Positions 56,621 through 64,000 are shown, numbered from the stretch's first letter. The stretch: 64,000 bases of DNA from an uncultured Algibacter sp. (GCF_947495675.1 NZ_CANLZX010000008.1:1-64000); one strand, 5' to 3'. Notes: a model not told the origin generated them from the letters alone. A program made the numbers and translations.

Positions 56621-57277
56621 TTACCAGTACTTTTTAGAAATTTTAAACCCTTTTTTATCTAAAAACACCATTTTTGAATCGCTTTTGGTAATATATTTAG
56701 GGTTAATGGCTTCGCTTTTATTGATGCGCTTAAAATTACTTTCTGGTACTTGTGTTTGTAATTTTGCAAAAGTTGTTCTCAATAATAAAGAGTTTAATTT
56801 GGTAAAATGCATTGTAATATATACCCCTTCTGATTCGGCAAATAAAAATTGATCCATATTAATATGATATTCCTTTTTACCAATAGTTAGCACGATGTTA
56901 TTTACTGTGGTATTAACTAATGCTAATTTTATAGCAGTAATAACATTAGTTTCTTGTACTGGTTTAGAAATATATGCAGTTGGTGAAGTTTGTATAACCT
57001 TTGTTAAGGTAGCCTCGTCTGTAGACGCTGTTAAGTAAATAAACGGGATATTATATTTTTTATTGATTTGTTGGGCAATGTCTATTCCACTTTTACTGTT
57101 GTTTAATGTAATGTCTATAAGAGCTAGGTCTATAACATGATTTTCTAATACTTGTATAGCCTGATCGTAATTTTTAACAACCTGTGAAACATTAAAATGC
57201 TTTTGAACCATTTTTTGAATGGAATATGCAATAAGCATTTCGTCTTCTACAATAAGGATATTAGCTTGTTTTTGCAT
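56621..57277 (-). CDS. LytTR-type response regulator
   Basis: A 218-residue regulator. A receiver domain (1-120) has the acidic pair VEDEM, the phospho-acceptor Asp in LALIDITLNN near residue 53, and the conserved Lys in YISKPVQE near 105. A LytTR DNA-binding domain follows (about 130-218: FLFAESEGVYITMHF, LLRTTFAKLQTQ, FKRINKSEAINPKYI). Its start overlaps the end of the kinase gene by 17 bases, so the pair is coupled. The partner kinase is interrupted. Targets are unknown. The 299-base spacer downstream holds a perfect palindrome, TATACTAGTATA (56468-56479). Confidence 0.88.
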   Translation of the reverse strand: MQKQANILIVEDEMLIAYSIQKMVQKHFNVSQVVKNYDQAIQVLENHVIDLALIDITLNNSKSGIDIAQQINKKYNIPFIYLTASTDEATLTKVIQTSPTAYISKPVQETNVITAIKLALVNTTVNNIVLTIGKKEYHINMDQFLFAESEGVYITMHFTKLNSLLLRTTFAKLQTQVPESNFKRINKSEAINPKYITKSDSKMVFLDKKGFKISKKYW

Positions 57278-58475
57278 AAGGTATCGTAATAAAAAAAGTA
57301 CTTTGTTTTCTGTTATAGGTTCCTGAAATTTGGTTGAGCATGCCTTTTATTATGTAAATACCCATGGCTTCTGGTTTGTCATTTTCTGGAAAAAAATTAC
57401 CGTTATCTTTATAAATAACTTCTATTGTCTTGTCTTTTGCAACTAAATTTAATTGGAGTTCAAGATCTTTATTTTTACTGGGCTTAGCGTGTTTTATAGA
57501 ATTTGTAATAAGCTCGTTTAACACCAAACCAAAAGGCAACGCAATATCTACTATTAGTTCAATGTTTGAAGCTTCAATTTTATAATTATATTTTTTAGTA
57601 GTAATAGAACGCTTCGTTTCAAAAATATTTTTGGCGTATTCTTCTACGTTGACAAAAGATTTTTTAGTAGTTTCCATGTCATAAGAAAATAGATGATGTC
57701 CAATAGCTATTGTATTTACTCGATTATGTAGTTGCTTAATAAGTTCTTCGGTGGTCTTGTTGTTTTCTTGTCCTTGAATTTCAATTAAACTTAAAATAAC
57801 AGCCAAATTATTTTTTACGCGATGATTAATTTCATGAATTAAAAATGTTTTGTCTTTTACTATTTTTTCAAGTTTTAATGCATCTTTTTCAATAATTAAT
57901 TTTTGTTTGTCTATTTGTTTTTTTCTTCTGTTTTCTTGAATTAAAAATGCCAATAGTACAATGGCTATAATAAATATTAATAAAAGGTTATTTTGTAAAG
58001 TCTTATTTTCAGTAATAATTTCTTCTTTATGTATTTTTTCCTTTTTAAGTTCAAAATCTAAATTTTGCTCGTTTATTTTTATTGTTTTCAGATTAAAATT
58101 ATGCGCTTTTTCAAATTCTACAGCTCTCTTATAAAAAAATATAGCCGAGTCTAATGCATTTTGCGCTTCAAAAGCTTCACTTTTTTTTAAATAGCTCGCA
58201 GATTTAATTTCAAGATAATTGGTGTTTTTAATATGGTAAAAAGCAGAATCAATATATTTATATGCAAGTGCTTCATTGTCTAGCTCTTCATAAATTTCAC
58301 TAAGGTTTAAGTATAAATAAGCAACGCTTATTTTGTTGTTAAGTGCTTTACCAATAGCAATTGCTTTATTATTTAATTGTATAGATTTTTTGTAGTTTTT
58401 CTTATAGGCATAATAGAAAGACAGTAGTATACCAGCTTCAGAACTTTTACTTGTATCGTTTTGCTCTTCGGCATA
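57261..58475 (-). pseudogene. 3' part of interrupted TPR histidine kinase
   Basis: The frame stays open for 404 codons from the TAA at 58476-58478 to the stop at 57261. It encodes the rest of a TPR array (LYLNLSEIYEELDNEALAYKY region), a coiled coil, one membrane helix (NNLLLIFIIAIVLLAFLIQ), and the kinase part with H-box HEINHRVKNNLAVILSLIEI (HisKA_2 type), then N-box LNELITNSIKHAKPS and MGIYIIKGMLNQISG. There is no in-frame ATG in the first 170 codons. The first usable start is a TTG at 57953, which would give a 230-residue soluble kinase lacking the sensor. Confidence 0.85.
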
Positions 58476-58988
58476 TTATTTGGCTTTTAAGGCAAATTGA
58501 AAAGATTTATTTCTTTGTTTTTGAATACGATACCAAGAAGAAACTCTTATAAGCCATGTTGCATAATATTTTTTTTTAATACTCTCACTTTTATCAATAT
58601 TGTTTTTTGCCAATGTTAGGCTTTGAAAAGAACTTGGAAAGTCTTCCAAAATTTCAAAAATGAGCGCTCGTTCTATTAATAATTTGGTGAGGTGGTAGTC
58701 TGTTAAATGGTGAAGTGATAATATTTCGTTGGATAGTGCTAGTCCCTCATCTATTAAATTGGCATCAACAAGTACCTGAACCTTTAAAACTTTTAAATTA
58801 TCTATTTGTTCTGCACTATAATTTTTAGGTTTGTTAGCAAGTACAAAATTTATTTCGTCTAGAACCTTAGCATGTTCATGATAAAAAATGAGGTTTTCTA
58901 TTCTATCATAAAACACATCATAATTACTAGATTGGCTAAAGCAGTATATAGAATTAAGTAATGATAGGATTAAAAAAACAACTCTCAA
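58476..58988 (-). pseudogene. 5' part of interrupted TPR histidine kinase
   Basis: 170 residues from a TTG start, with a signal peptide (ending near CFSQ, about residue 18) and TPR-like helical repeats, then TAA. Downstream codons continue the same frame and the same repeat type (AKstopYAEEQND), so a single base change to a sense codon (for example GAA or CAA) would restore a 575-residue sensor kinase of the family with extracytoplasmic TPRs, one membrane helix and HisKA_2. The stop may be a real nonsense mutation or a sequencing error. Confidence 0.85.
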
Positions 58989-59357
58989 GGTGGCTTATTT
59001 ATAAATAATAGTTAACTATCGCTTTTTTAGTGATAATAAAACTAAAACGATTTGGTTTTTTTACTGCATTATAATTCTAATACTTCGTGAGTATTAAAAA
59101 TTTTTTCAAAGTTACTATTTAAATTTAATGCAAGGATTTGAGAAAATACATTTCATAACAAAAAAGTTAGATTTTGTATCATTTATTATTTTTTGTAACC
59201 AATTTATAAGGACAAACACTAATTTTTGGATAAAGAATAACGACATTATTTCTAGTAAATCATGAAATAATAGGTAGTTATTTATTTGAGTCACAGAATG
59301 AAGAATACTTCCTAAAATCCGATTATTTTTATACGTTTGAGTAAGGTCTGGTGTTTT
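58989..59357. other. gene-free spacer upstream of the interrupted kinase
   Basis: A 369-base AT-rich spacer. The only feature I see is a 7-bp hairpin TAATACT (59078-59084) / AGTATTA (59090-59096) with a 5-nt loop. It could belong to the kinase promoter region on the minus strand. No reading frame looks coding. Confidence 0.35.
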
Positions 59358-60143
59358 TTAATTCCAATAATCAACACATTTTTCTTGTTCTGCAATTCTC
59401 AAAACAGAAAAACCTAATGCAATTGCTTTACTAAAGTCTTCACAACCTTCTTCTTTGTCTCCCAATTCATATCGCGCTAATCCTCGAAGAAAATAGGCGT
59501 TTTTATTATTTGGGTCTATAGATATTGACTTATTACAGTCAGATACAACTCCAACTAAATCATTTGGAAACCTGGTCCCTGCTCTATTTATATACACTCT
59601 AGCATTTAATGTATCTGATACTAAATAGCTATTAAAATCTTCTCTGGCTTTATCAATCATACCAGTAGCCATATACATTCTAGCTCTATTAAGTTGCAAT
59701 TCTGGATTAGTAGATTTAACTATTTCTTCATCAAGTTGTTTTATTAAATCTTTAAAGTTGGGTTTGGTCCAAAAACCCATTGTTGTCTTTATTCGTCCGC
59801 CACAATCGTCGTCAATAAGGTCAAATGCCAAATAATATTTCGTTTGATACATTTTATATTGACCACTACTCGGACACATTTTTCCATCTTTATCAATAAA
59901 TTTAATAGTATCACCAGATACTTCATATTTTGTAACTACGTCTATTATTTGGTCGTTACCAAAATCTGCCTCTATCAATCCGTTTTCTTTAAAATTAAAG
60001 CCAATGGGTCCAGTTTGCCCAATTCTTACCCATTTACCAACAATACTATTTCCAGGTTCTATAACTGCCTGTTTGTTTTTATTATCATTACAAGACCAAA
60101 CAGTTACAATTATTAAAATAAAAACAATCGATATTCGTTTCAT
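59358..60143 (-). CDS. lipoprotein with TPR repeats
   Basis: A 261-residue lipoprotein. The signal ends in a lipobox-like TVWSC (Cys at about 18). The first mature part (about 30-125) is a beta domain like those of lipocalin-type stress lipoproteins (VGKWVRIGQTGPIGFNF, VSGDTIKFIDKDG). The second (about 130-260) is TPR-like, with LQLNRARMYMATGMIDKAREDF split as RARMYMATGMIDKAREDF and NAYFLRGLARYELGDKEEGCEDFSKAIALG split as NAYFLRGLARYELGDKEEG. Function unknown. The leader and signal DNA match those of the gene at 53677. Confidence 0.75.
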   Translation of the reverse strand: MKRISIVFILIIVTVWSCNDNKNKQAVIEPGNSIVGKWVRIGQTGPIGFNFKENGLIEADFGNDQIIDVVTKYEVSGDTIKFIDKDGKMCPSSGQYKMYQTKYYLAFDLIDDDCGGRIKTTMGFWTKPNFKDLIKQLDEEIVKSTNPELQLNRARMYMATGMIDKAREDFNSYLVSDTLNARVYINRAGTRFPNDLVGVVSDCNKSISIDPNNKNAYFLRGLARYELGDKEEGCEDFSKAIALGFSVLRIAEQEKCVDYWN

Positions 60144-60185
60144 ATGTATCTCATTTTTAATGCTACTTTGTTGTTTTCTTTAAAT
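60144..60185 (-). promoter_or_regulatory. leader module shared with the gene at 53677
   Basis: Copy of the leader at 54499-54540 (37 of 42 identical, no gaps), ending AAAAATGAGATACAT before ATG. With the first 66 coding bases it makes a 108-nt block with 95 identities. Confidence 0.55.
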
Positions 60186-60226
60186 AAAAAAGACACTTTT
60201 ATGACGGTTCGTTTTTATTTTTTACT

Positions 60227-60583
60227 TCAAATATTTTGTCCAAATGTCAATAAATTACTGTCTGGGTCAAGAATTGAAAATTCTTTTTGTCCCCAAGGTT
60301 TAATTTCCAATTTTCCATTTGGGTGAATTTTAGTCTGTTTTTTTAATAATAATTTATAAAATTCCTCAATATTGTTAGTCCGAATATAGACTTGTCCATA
60401 ATTTTCTTTCGGGTCTATTTCTTTAAATTCGAAGAAATGGATTTGGATTTGGTCTTTTTCCATTATCAAATAACCGTCAAAATCGGTACTTCCAAATTCC
60501 TTAAAACCTAATTGGTTTGTGTAAAATTCCCGAGTCACTTTTTTGTCACGCATCGGTAATTTCGGATTAATGTCCGTTAGCAT
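60227..60583 (-). CDS. VOC family protein (bleomycin-resistance-like)
   Basis: A 118-residue single-domain vicinal-oxygen-chelate protein. It begins PKLPMRDKKVTREFYTNQLGF, split as MRDKKVTREFYTNQLGF, the usual VOC start, with QIHFFEF near residue 51, VYIRTNNIEEFYKLL near 65 and the C-terminal GQKEFSILDPDSNLLTFGQ. The length and ending are those of BRP-type binding proteins that sequester bleomycin-like antibiotics, but the same fold covers glyoxalases and others. It lies just beyond attC-like copy C, so it may also be a cassette-borne gene. Confidence 0.88.
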   Translation of the reverse strand: MLTDINPKLPMRDKKVTREFYTNQLGFKEFGSTDFDGYLIMEKDQIQIHFFEFKEIDPKENYGQVYIRTNNIEEFYKLLLKKQTKIHPNGKLEIKPWGQKEFSILDPDSNLLTFGQNI

Positions 60584-60670
60584 ATTATCTTGAGTTTTAA
60601 ATCTATATTTATGTTGACCAAGTCAATTCAATATTCGCAATTTTACTTATTTCAGGACGTGTCAAAATTC

Positions 60671-60806
60671 TGAACAACGTGTTTGTGTATGATTTCGTTG
60701 CGTGTTTTAAGCACCTAATTTAGCAAATACAAACTGAACAGAAAATCCGTGAGGATTTTGTTAATAGGTTTTTATATAGCATTTAATTTTGTTCATTGTT
60801 GTATGC
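60671..60806 (-). repeat. attC-like imperfect palindrome, copy C
   Basis: TGAACAA (60671-60677) and TTGTTCA (60789-60795) are inverted ends. The centre is a perfect 7-bp hairpin, AAAATCC (60742-60748) and GGATTTT (60753-60759), 4-nt loop. GTGTTTTAAGCAC (60702-60714) and TTAGCAAAT (60720-60728) match copy A in reverse. The stop codon of the 60793-61461 gene lies inside the element arm. The gene-to-element orientation is the same as at A, B and D. Confidence 0.72.
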
Positions 60807-61461
60807 TGTGCATATTGTTCAAAGCATTTTGTACTATGAATAATCCAAAAACCCACAAAGAGATTGATTGAAACTCATCATAACGCAATAATTTTTGTGC
60901 CTCTCTAGATTCTGATAAATCAATGTGGTCTAAAAGTTTTTTCACTTCTTTTGGGGAAAATTTATCTTTACTTTTATAGTTTTCCTCACCAATTAACATG
61001 CTAAATTCATTTGCTAAATTCTTATAGTTCCCAGAATTTATTGTTTTAGCTAATCTTTCTTTTGATATCGCTTGCATCATTCCCCAATTTCCATCACCCT
61101 GCCATTCATTTAAAATTCCATATGTTTCAAAAAGTGTAAATTTTCTTTTTCCAACGTATCCTTTTAATTCAAAGTATTTTTTGAATCTTTTGTTGAATGT
61201 GTTTTTATTACATTTTGTTAATTCATAAAGATCTTTCTTATTGATTTTTTTCTTATAAATTAATTCTAAATATTTAACAAGTTGTTCATCAGAATATTGG
61301 CTGGAATCTTTAATTCTTAAATCAAGGAAACCTAAAAAATAGAATATATATATTAAAAAATTTCTAAATGAATTAAAATTATAATTACATAGGCATACAA
61401 TTATAAATAGTACCGGAGTTTCATTTACATATCTTTTTCTTTTAAAATCAAAATCATCCAT
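60793..61461 (-). CDS. hypothetical membrane protein with helix-turn-helix-like core
   Basis: A 222-residue protein. A hydrophobic, aromatic N-terminal region (about 16-46, with VLFIIVCLCNYNF and FLIYIFYFLGFLDL) suggests one or two membrane segments. A lysine-rich, helical middle part follows (KKINKKDLYELTKCNKNTF, about 72-95) that resembles a helix-turn-helix, then a C-terminal hydrophobic helix SISLWVFGLFIVQNAL. I do not recognise the family. Its last codons are encoded by the attC-like element C. It starts 42 bases after the 42-residue peptide gene on the same strand. Confidence 0.6.
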   Translation of the reverse strand: MDDFDFKRKRYVNETPVLFIIVCLCNYNFNSFRNFLIYIFYFLGFLDLRIKDSSQYSDEQLVKYLELIYKKKINKKDLYELTKCNKNTFNKRFKKYFELKGYVGKRKFTLFETYGILNEWQGDGNWGMMQAISKERLAKTINSGNYKNLANEFSMLIGEENYKSKDKFSPKEVKKLLDHIDLSESREAQKLLRYDEFQSISLWVFGLFIVQNALNNMHSIQQ

Positions 61462-61503
61462 AAAAAATATGCGCTACTTTTTTCAAGTAGCGCATTTACT
61501 AAT

Positions 61504-61632
61504 TTAGTTATTTTTAGTTCTAGGGGCTGGAGGTACAGTCTTTCCTAGCCTTGTTGGTGCATTTCCTCTGTTTAGTCCTGAAGGTTTTCCAGTTGTACTT
61601 GGTGCATTTTTTAATCCGCTTGATTTTCCCAT
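61504..61632 (-). CDS. 42-residue Gly/Pro/Lys-rich repeat peptide
   Basis: An unbroken small reading frame of 42 codons plus stop, starting at an ATG behind an A-rich run. The peptide has an imperfect internal repeat: GKSSGLKNAP (2-11), GKPSGLNRGNAP (15-26), then GKTVPPAP (30-37). It has no acidic, aromatic or cysteine residues and a net positive charge from Lys and Arg. A TAAATTTG -7 box inside a perfect 20-bp palindrome lies 28-44 bases upstream. The next gene on the strand follows at a short distance. It could be a secreted or modified peptide, or an RNA/DNA-binding tail; function unknown. Confidence 0.65.
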   Translation of the reverse strand: MGKSSGLKNAPSTTGKPSGLNRGNAPTRLGKTVPPAPRTKNN

Positions 61633-61656
61633 TTTTTATAATTTTAAATTAAACTT

Positions 61657-61676
61657 AAACAAATTTAAATTTGTTT
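61657..61676 (-). promoter_or_regulatory. 20-bp perfect palindrome over a promoter
   Basis: AAACAAATTT followed directly by AAATTTGTTT is a perfect palindrome. The minus strand contains TAAATTTG (61660-61667), a -7 consensus match about 28 bases before the 42-residue peptide's ATG. A protein bound here would block the promoter, so this looks like an operator. Confidence 0.45.
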
Positions 61677-61873
61677 AGTTTTATGTTGTCTAAATTTTAA
61701 TCGTTAGTAATTTTCTCATTACATAAAATGTTAATGTCTACGAAATTTGTGTGTTTATTTGCGAGGATTTTTCGAAGAAAATCTAATGTTGCAAATATGT
61801 AACTACCAATGTTTTATCAATAAACCGCAATTATATTTATAATTTGTTTGGCATAGTTTAATTTTAATAACGA

Positions 61874-62473
61874 TTAATCCCAATTCCAACCTGTAATTAC
61901 ATAATTAAGTGTTTTAATCTCTTTTATTTTACCAAGCTTAATTCCATCAAATCCCCTGATATATAACTGACGTTTAGAACCAGTTCTTTTAATATATGAT
62001 GCTTCTTTTCCATTCCAACTCCATCCATTAATATTGTCAGAATCGGATAATTGAATTGTTTTATGGTTGCCAAAAGTAGAACCGTTAAAACTTCTTATGT
62101 AAAGATTAATTGGGCCATTCATTTCAGCAATATAACTTGCCTTTTTTCCATCCCAATTCCATCCTCTCCAGTTGTCGTTTTCTTTGGCAACATCCTGTCT
62201 ACTTGTCAAGGCACTAAAGTTAATTCCATCAAAATTTCGAATGAATAAAGTAGTTGTAGTCCCAGATTCTATAGCACAATAACTTGAAACTTTTCCGTCC
62301 CAACACCAACCTCTCCAATTACTTGCCTGAGCTACAGGGATTTCTTCTTCAACGCTAATTCCATTTCCAAAAGAATATCTTCCTCTTATTAGATAAGTTT
62401 TTCCTCCTTTAACTGCTAAAAAACTACATTTTCTTAATTGAAATTCATTTAATTCAGATTGAAAATCTTCCAT
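61874..62473 (-). CDS. beta-repeat protein with GWxWDGK motifs
   Basis: A 199-residue protein with no signal peptide. It has four copies of an approximately 46-49-residue repeat built around GW-x-W-D/N-G-K-x-x-SY and ending in LYIRxFDG: the GW pairs are at residues 55, 104, 150 and 195. The last repeat stops right after GWNWD and the first begins GGKTYLIRGRYSFGNG, so the chain appears circularly closed, as in beta-propellers or tachylectin-type lectins. Carbohydrate or surface binding is possible but not shown. The gene lies between the two attC-like copies C and D. Confidence 0.7.
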   Translation of the reverse strand: MEDFQSELNEFQLRKCSFLAVKGGKTYLIRGRYSFGNGISVEEEIPVAQASNWRGWCWDGKVSSYCAIESGTTTTLFIRNFDGINFSALTSRQDVAKENDNWRGWNWDGKKASYIAEMNGPINLYIRSFNGSTFGNHKTIQLSDSDNINGWSWNGKEASYIKRTGSKRQLYIRGFDGIKLGKIKEIKTLNYVITGWNWD

Positions 62474-62524
62474 TGTATTTTTGATTTAAATTAATATTCC
62501 TTGTTAAATAACCAAGTTCTAAAT

Positions 62525-62663
62525 TATGCCAGCGACGGTCTAGGCTATGAGTAGTTGCGTGGTTTAGCGATTAACTTTGCAAGTACAAACCAAGTTGGAA
62601 ATTCCGCAGGAATTCTCAAAGTAGGCGAGAACAAGCAATTACTTATAGCCATTGTTGTGCATA
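62525..62663 (-). repeat. attC-like imperfect palindrome, copy D
   Basis: Outer arms GGCTATGAGTAGTTGC (62543-62558) and GCAATTACTTATAGCC (62635-62650) are complementary at 14 of 16 positions, the other two being G-T pairs. TATGC and GCATA (62525, 62659) extend them. The central hairpin is AATTCC (62600-62605) / GGAATT (62609-62614). The block from GTTGCGTG to the hairpin aligns without gaps over 54 bases with copies A and C. It ends 5 bases before the stop of the next gene. Confidence 0.72.
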
Positions 62664-62667
62664 GTTT

Positions 62668-63984
62668 TTATTCTTTTTTTGCTTTTTTCTGTTTTTCGGA
62701 TAATTCCTTTTTAACAGTTTTTTCTTTTACATCAGGATTATTTTTGATTTGCTCATCTATTATTTCCTGTAAAGGTCTTTTGGGTATTTCCAAAATATGA
62801 TATTCTTCATCAAATATTTCTTTATATGTTTCTTTGAATTTGTCCTTTTTTCTTAGAGAATAGAATAAAGGCCAAGTCATATAATTTTCTTTATCAACTT
62901 CTCCATCATTTCCGATTTTCTTCATTAGTTCGTAGCATTCATCATATTTTTCATTTAGCACTAAATGTGCTAATTTAAAATCATCGCTACTTGCACTCCA
63001 ATCTTTTGAGTTTATAATGGTTTTAGCTTCTTTCTTTTTGCTTTGCAAATATTGTGATAATGCTTTATTAACAACAAATACATTCTTAAAAGCATCATTA
63101 TGATGTTTTTTTTGTAAGCAAGCAAAGTCTAATAATATGTCAGCTATTTTGTATTGTTTTGAACTCATAAGATCAAAACAAGTGTCATTTAATTTTCTAT
63201 CAGCTTCTTCAATATCATCCTTTAATAATTTCCTCCATAATGTATGAGTAAGCTTTGTTGCAATCTCATATAAGCATTCATAAGTTTCTATGAAATATTC
63301 GAGTTCAACAGTCAATCTGTCGTTAACTTTAGTATCTCCAATTTTACAATGATTTTCTTTACATACCTTGATATATTGACTTGAAACCTTACCATCACAA
63401 TGAACAAATAGGTTACGCCTCTCAGTTATTTCAATAAAGATTTTCCATATAGGAAGGTCTTTCCTCAAAGGCATTGAAAGCTTATTTTCTAAGTATTCAA
63501 AATGTTCTGTATGACTTTTTCTTAGAATTGTCTCAATTTCTTTTTCTATTATATACTCACGAGCTTTCTCGATTGAACTGAATTCTACTAATTGAGAGAA
63601 ACTCAAATTTCTTTCTGAATTATTAAGATATTCTGGTCGAATGTCAAATAATGCTCTAAATAGTCTATTGAGAAAAGCATCAAATTGGGATATCAATGAA
63701 ACGAATAAACTTTCGGGGATAATTTTAGATGCTAAAATTGAAATTTCTGAATTTTTTGATAACGTTTCAAAAATCTTTGATTCTTCATATTTTACAGCTA
63801 TCGCTTTTTCACCATTTTCCACTTCAATTTCTTCAACATTCTCCTCTATAAATTTCTCGAACTTTTGACTGGCTTTTTTTTGATGTGGACCAATCAGAAG
63901 CATTGTCATTGGTAAAGTATCTTTTATTGAATCAATATGTCTTAAAAATGTATGTAAGTTTACGTGTAGTTCTTTTCCATTCAT
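62668..63984 (-). CDS. HEPN-motif protein, possible defence or toxin function
   Basis: A 438-residue soluble protein, largely helical. Residues 186-198 (ITERRNLFVHCDG) carry an R-N-x-x-x-H motif (Arg190 and His195) of HEPN ribonuclease-type domains, in the usual helical context. The stretch near 89-115 (IPESLFVSLISQFDAFL) is the matching first helix pair. The C-terminal 190 residues are helical with TPR-like character and a Lys/Glu-rich tail. HEPN proteins often act as RNases in abortive infection. That is family knowledge; RNase activity here is inference. It lies next to attC-like copy D. Confidence 0.65.
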   Translation of the reverse strand: MNGKELHVNLHTFLRHIDSIKDTLPMTMLLIGPHQKKASQKFEKFIEENVEEIEVENGEKAIAVKYEESKIFETLSKNSEISILASKIIPESLFVSLISQFDAFLNRLFRALFDIRPEYLNNSERNLSFSQLVEFSSIEKAREYIIEKEIETILRKSHTEHFEYLENKLSMPLRKDLPIWKIFIEITERRNLFVHCDGKVSSQYIKVCKENHCKIGDTKVNDRLTVELEYFIETYECLYEIATKLTHTLWRKLLKDDIEEADRKLNDTCFDLMSSKQYKIADILLDFACLQKKHHNDAFKNVFVVNKALSQYLQSKKKEAKTIINSKDWSASSDDFKLAHLVLNEKYDECYELMKKIGNDGEVDKENYMTWPLFYSLRKKDKFKETYKEIFDEEYHILEIPKRPLQEIIDEQIKNNPDVKEKTVKKELSEKQKKAKKE

Positions 63985-64000
63985 AAGGTTTCGTTCAAAT

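Noticed and set aside
57261..57953. Stand-alone 230-residue histidine kinase
   Set aside because: The frame is open far upstream with TPR and membrane-helix coding; the TTG at 57953 is inside the membrane helix and is a poor natural start.
61730..61790. Possible fifth attC-like copy (GATTTT...AAAATC hairpin)
   Set aside because: A 6-bp hairpin and a GCGAGGAT block are present, but the flanking arms and the conserved 54-base block do not align.
1..64000. CRISPR array, tRNA, rRNA, transposase or integrase
   Set aside because: I looked for regularly spaced repeats, cloverleaf-like segments and recombinase or DDE motifs and found none; a covariance search could still find a short RNA.

Overview
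The window is AT-rich and carries no rRNA, tRNA or CRISPR array that I could find. It reads as a chromosomal segment of a marine-type Flavobacteriaceae (Bacteroidota). The evidence is a PorQ homologue and a type IX secretion (T9SS) cargo with a C-terminal sorting domain, bacillithiol synthase BshA, an LptD/RidA/amidase/MlaD block, several TAnnTTTG promoter -7 boxes, A-rich sequence in place of Shine-Dalgarno sites, and lipoproteins with Bacteroidota-style lipoboxes.

Layout: 1-2450 is accessory DNA: the tail of a cut gene, two small membrane proteins, a lipoprotein, two copies of a palindromic attC-like element and a decayed reading frame. From 2.4 to 52 kb it is mostly core genome. This holds a CAP-domain lipoprotein and pdxH; a tight minus-strand operon pyrR-pyrB-(small STAS-like)-DUF3291-rnz; rpsA with a long structured leader; lon-LysM-porQ-cmk; rhomboid and lipid A acyltransferase; aroC; an LpxH-like hydrolase; a large FAD/Fe-S oxidoreductase; a radical-SAM/TIGR03915 DNA-repair pair; a GH3-type adenylating enzyme; bshA; a GH3-glycosidase/beta-lactamase fusion; an amidase-mlaD-Fe-S cluster; lptD-ridA; a hybrid histidine kinase; guaC; and a transglutaminase/circularly permuted ATP-grasp/Alpha-E cluster.

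From 52 to 64 kb the DNA is accessory again. It holds lipoproteins, a T9SS cargo, a two-component pair whose kinase gene is cut by one in-frame stop, a VOC protein, a 42-residue repeat peptide, a beta-repeat protein, a HEPN-motif protein and two more attC-like elements.

The most interesting signals are: (1) a family of about 130-140 bp imperfect palindromes with a small central hairpin, four copies, each placed at the 3' end of an accessory gene in the same orientation relative to that gene, as in integron gene cassettes but with no integrase in view; (2) an unannotated 42-residue, acid-free peptide with an internal repeat, behind a promoter covered by a perfect 20-bp palindrome; (3) a hybrid kinase whose H-box histidine is a tyrosine; (4) a TPR histidine kinase split by a single TAA; (5) two unrelated lipoproteins that share a nearly identical 108-nt leader plus signal-peptide module; (6) structured leaders and one candidate structured RNA.
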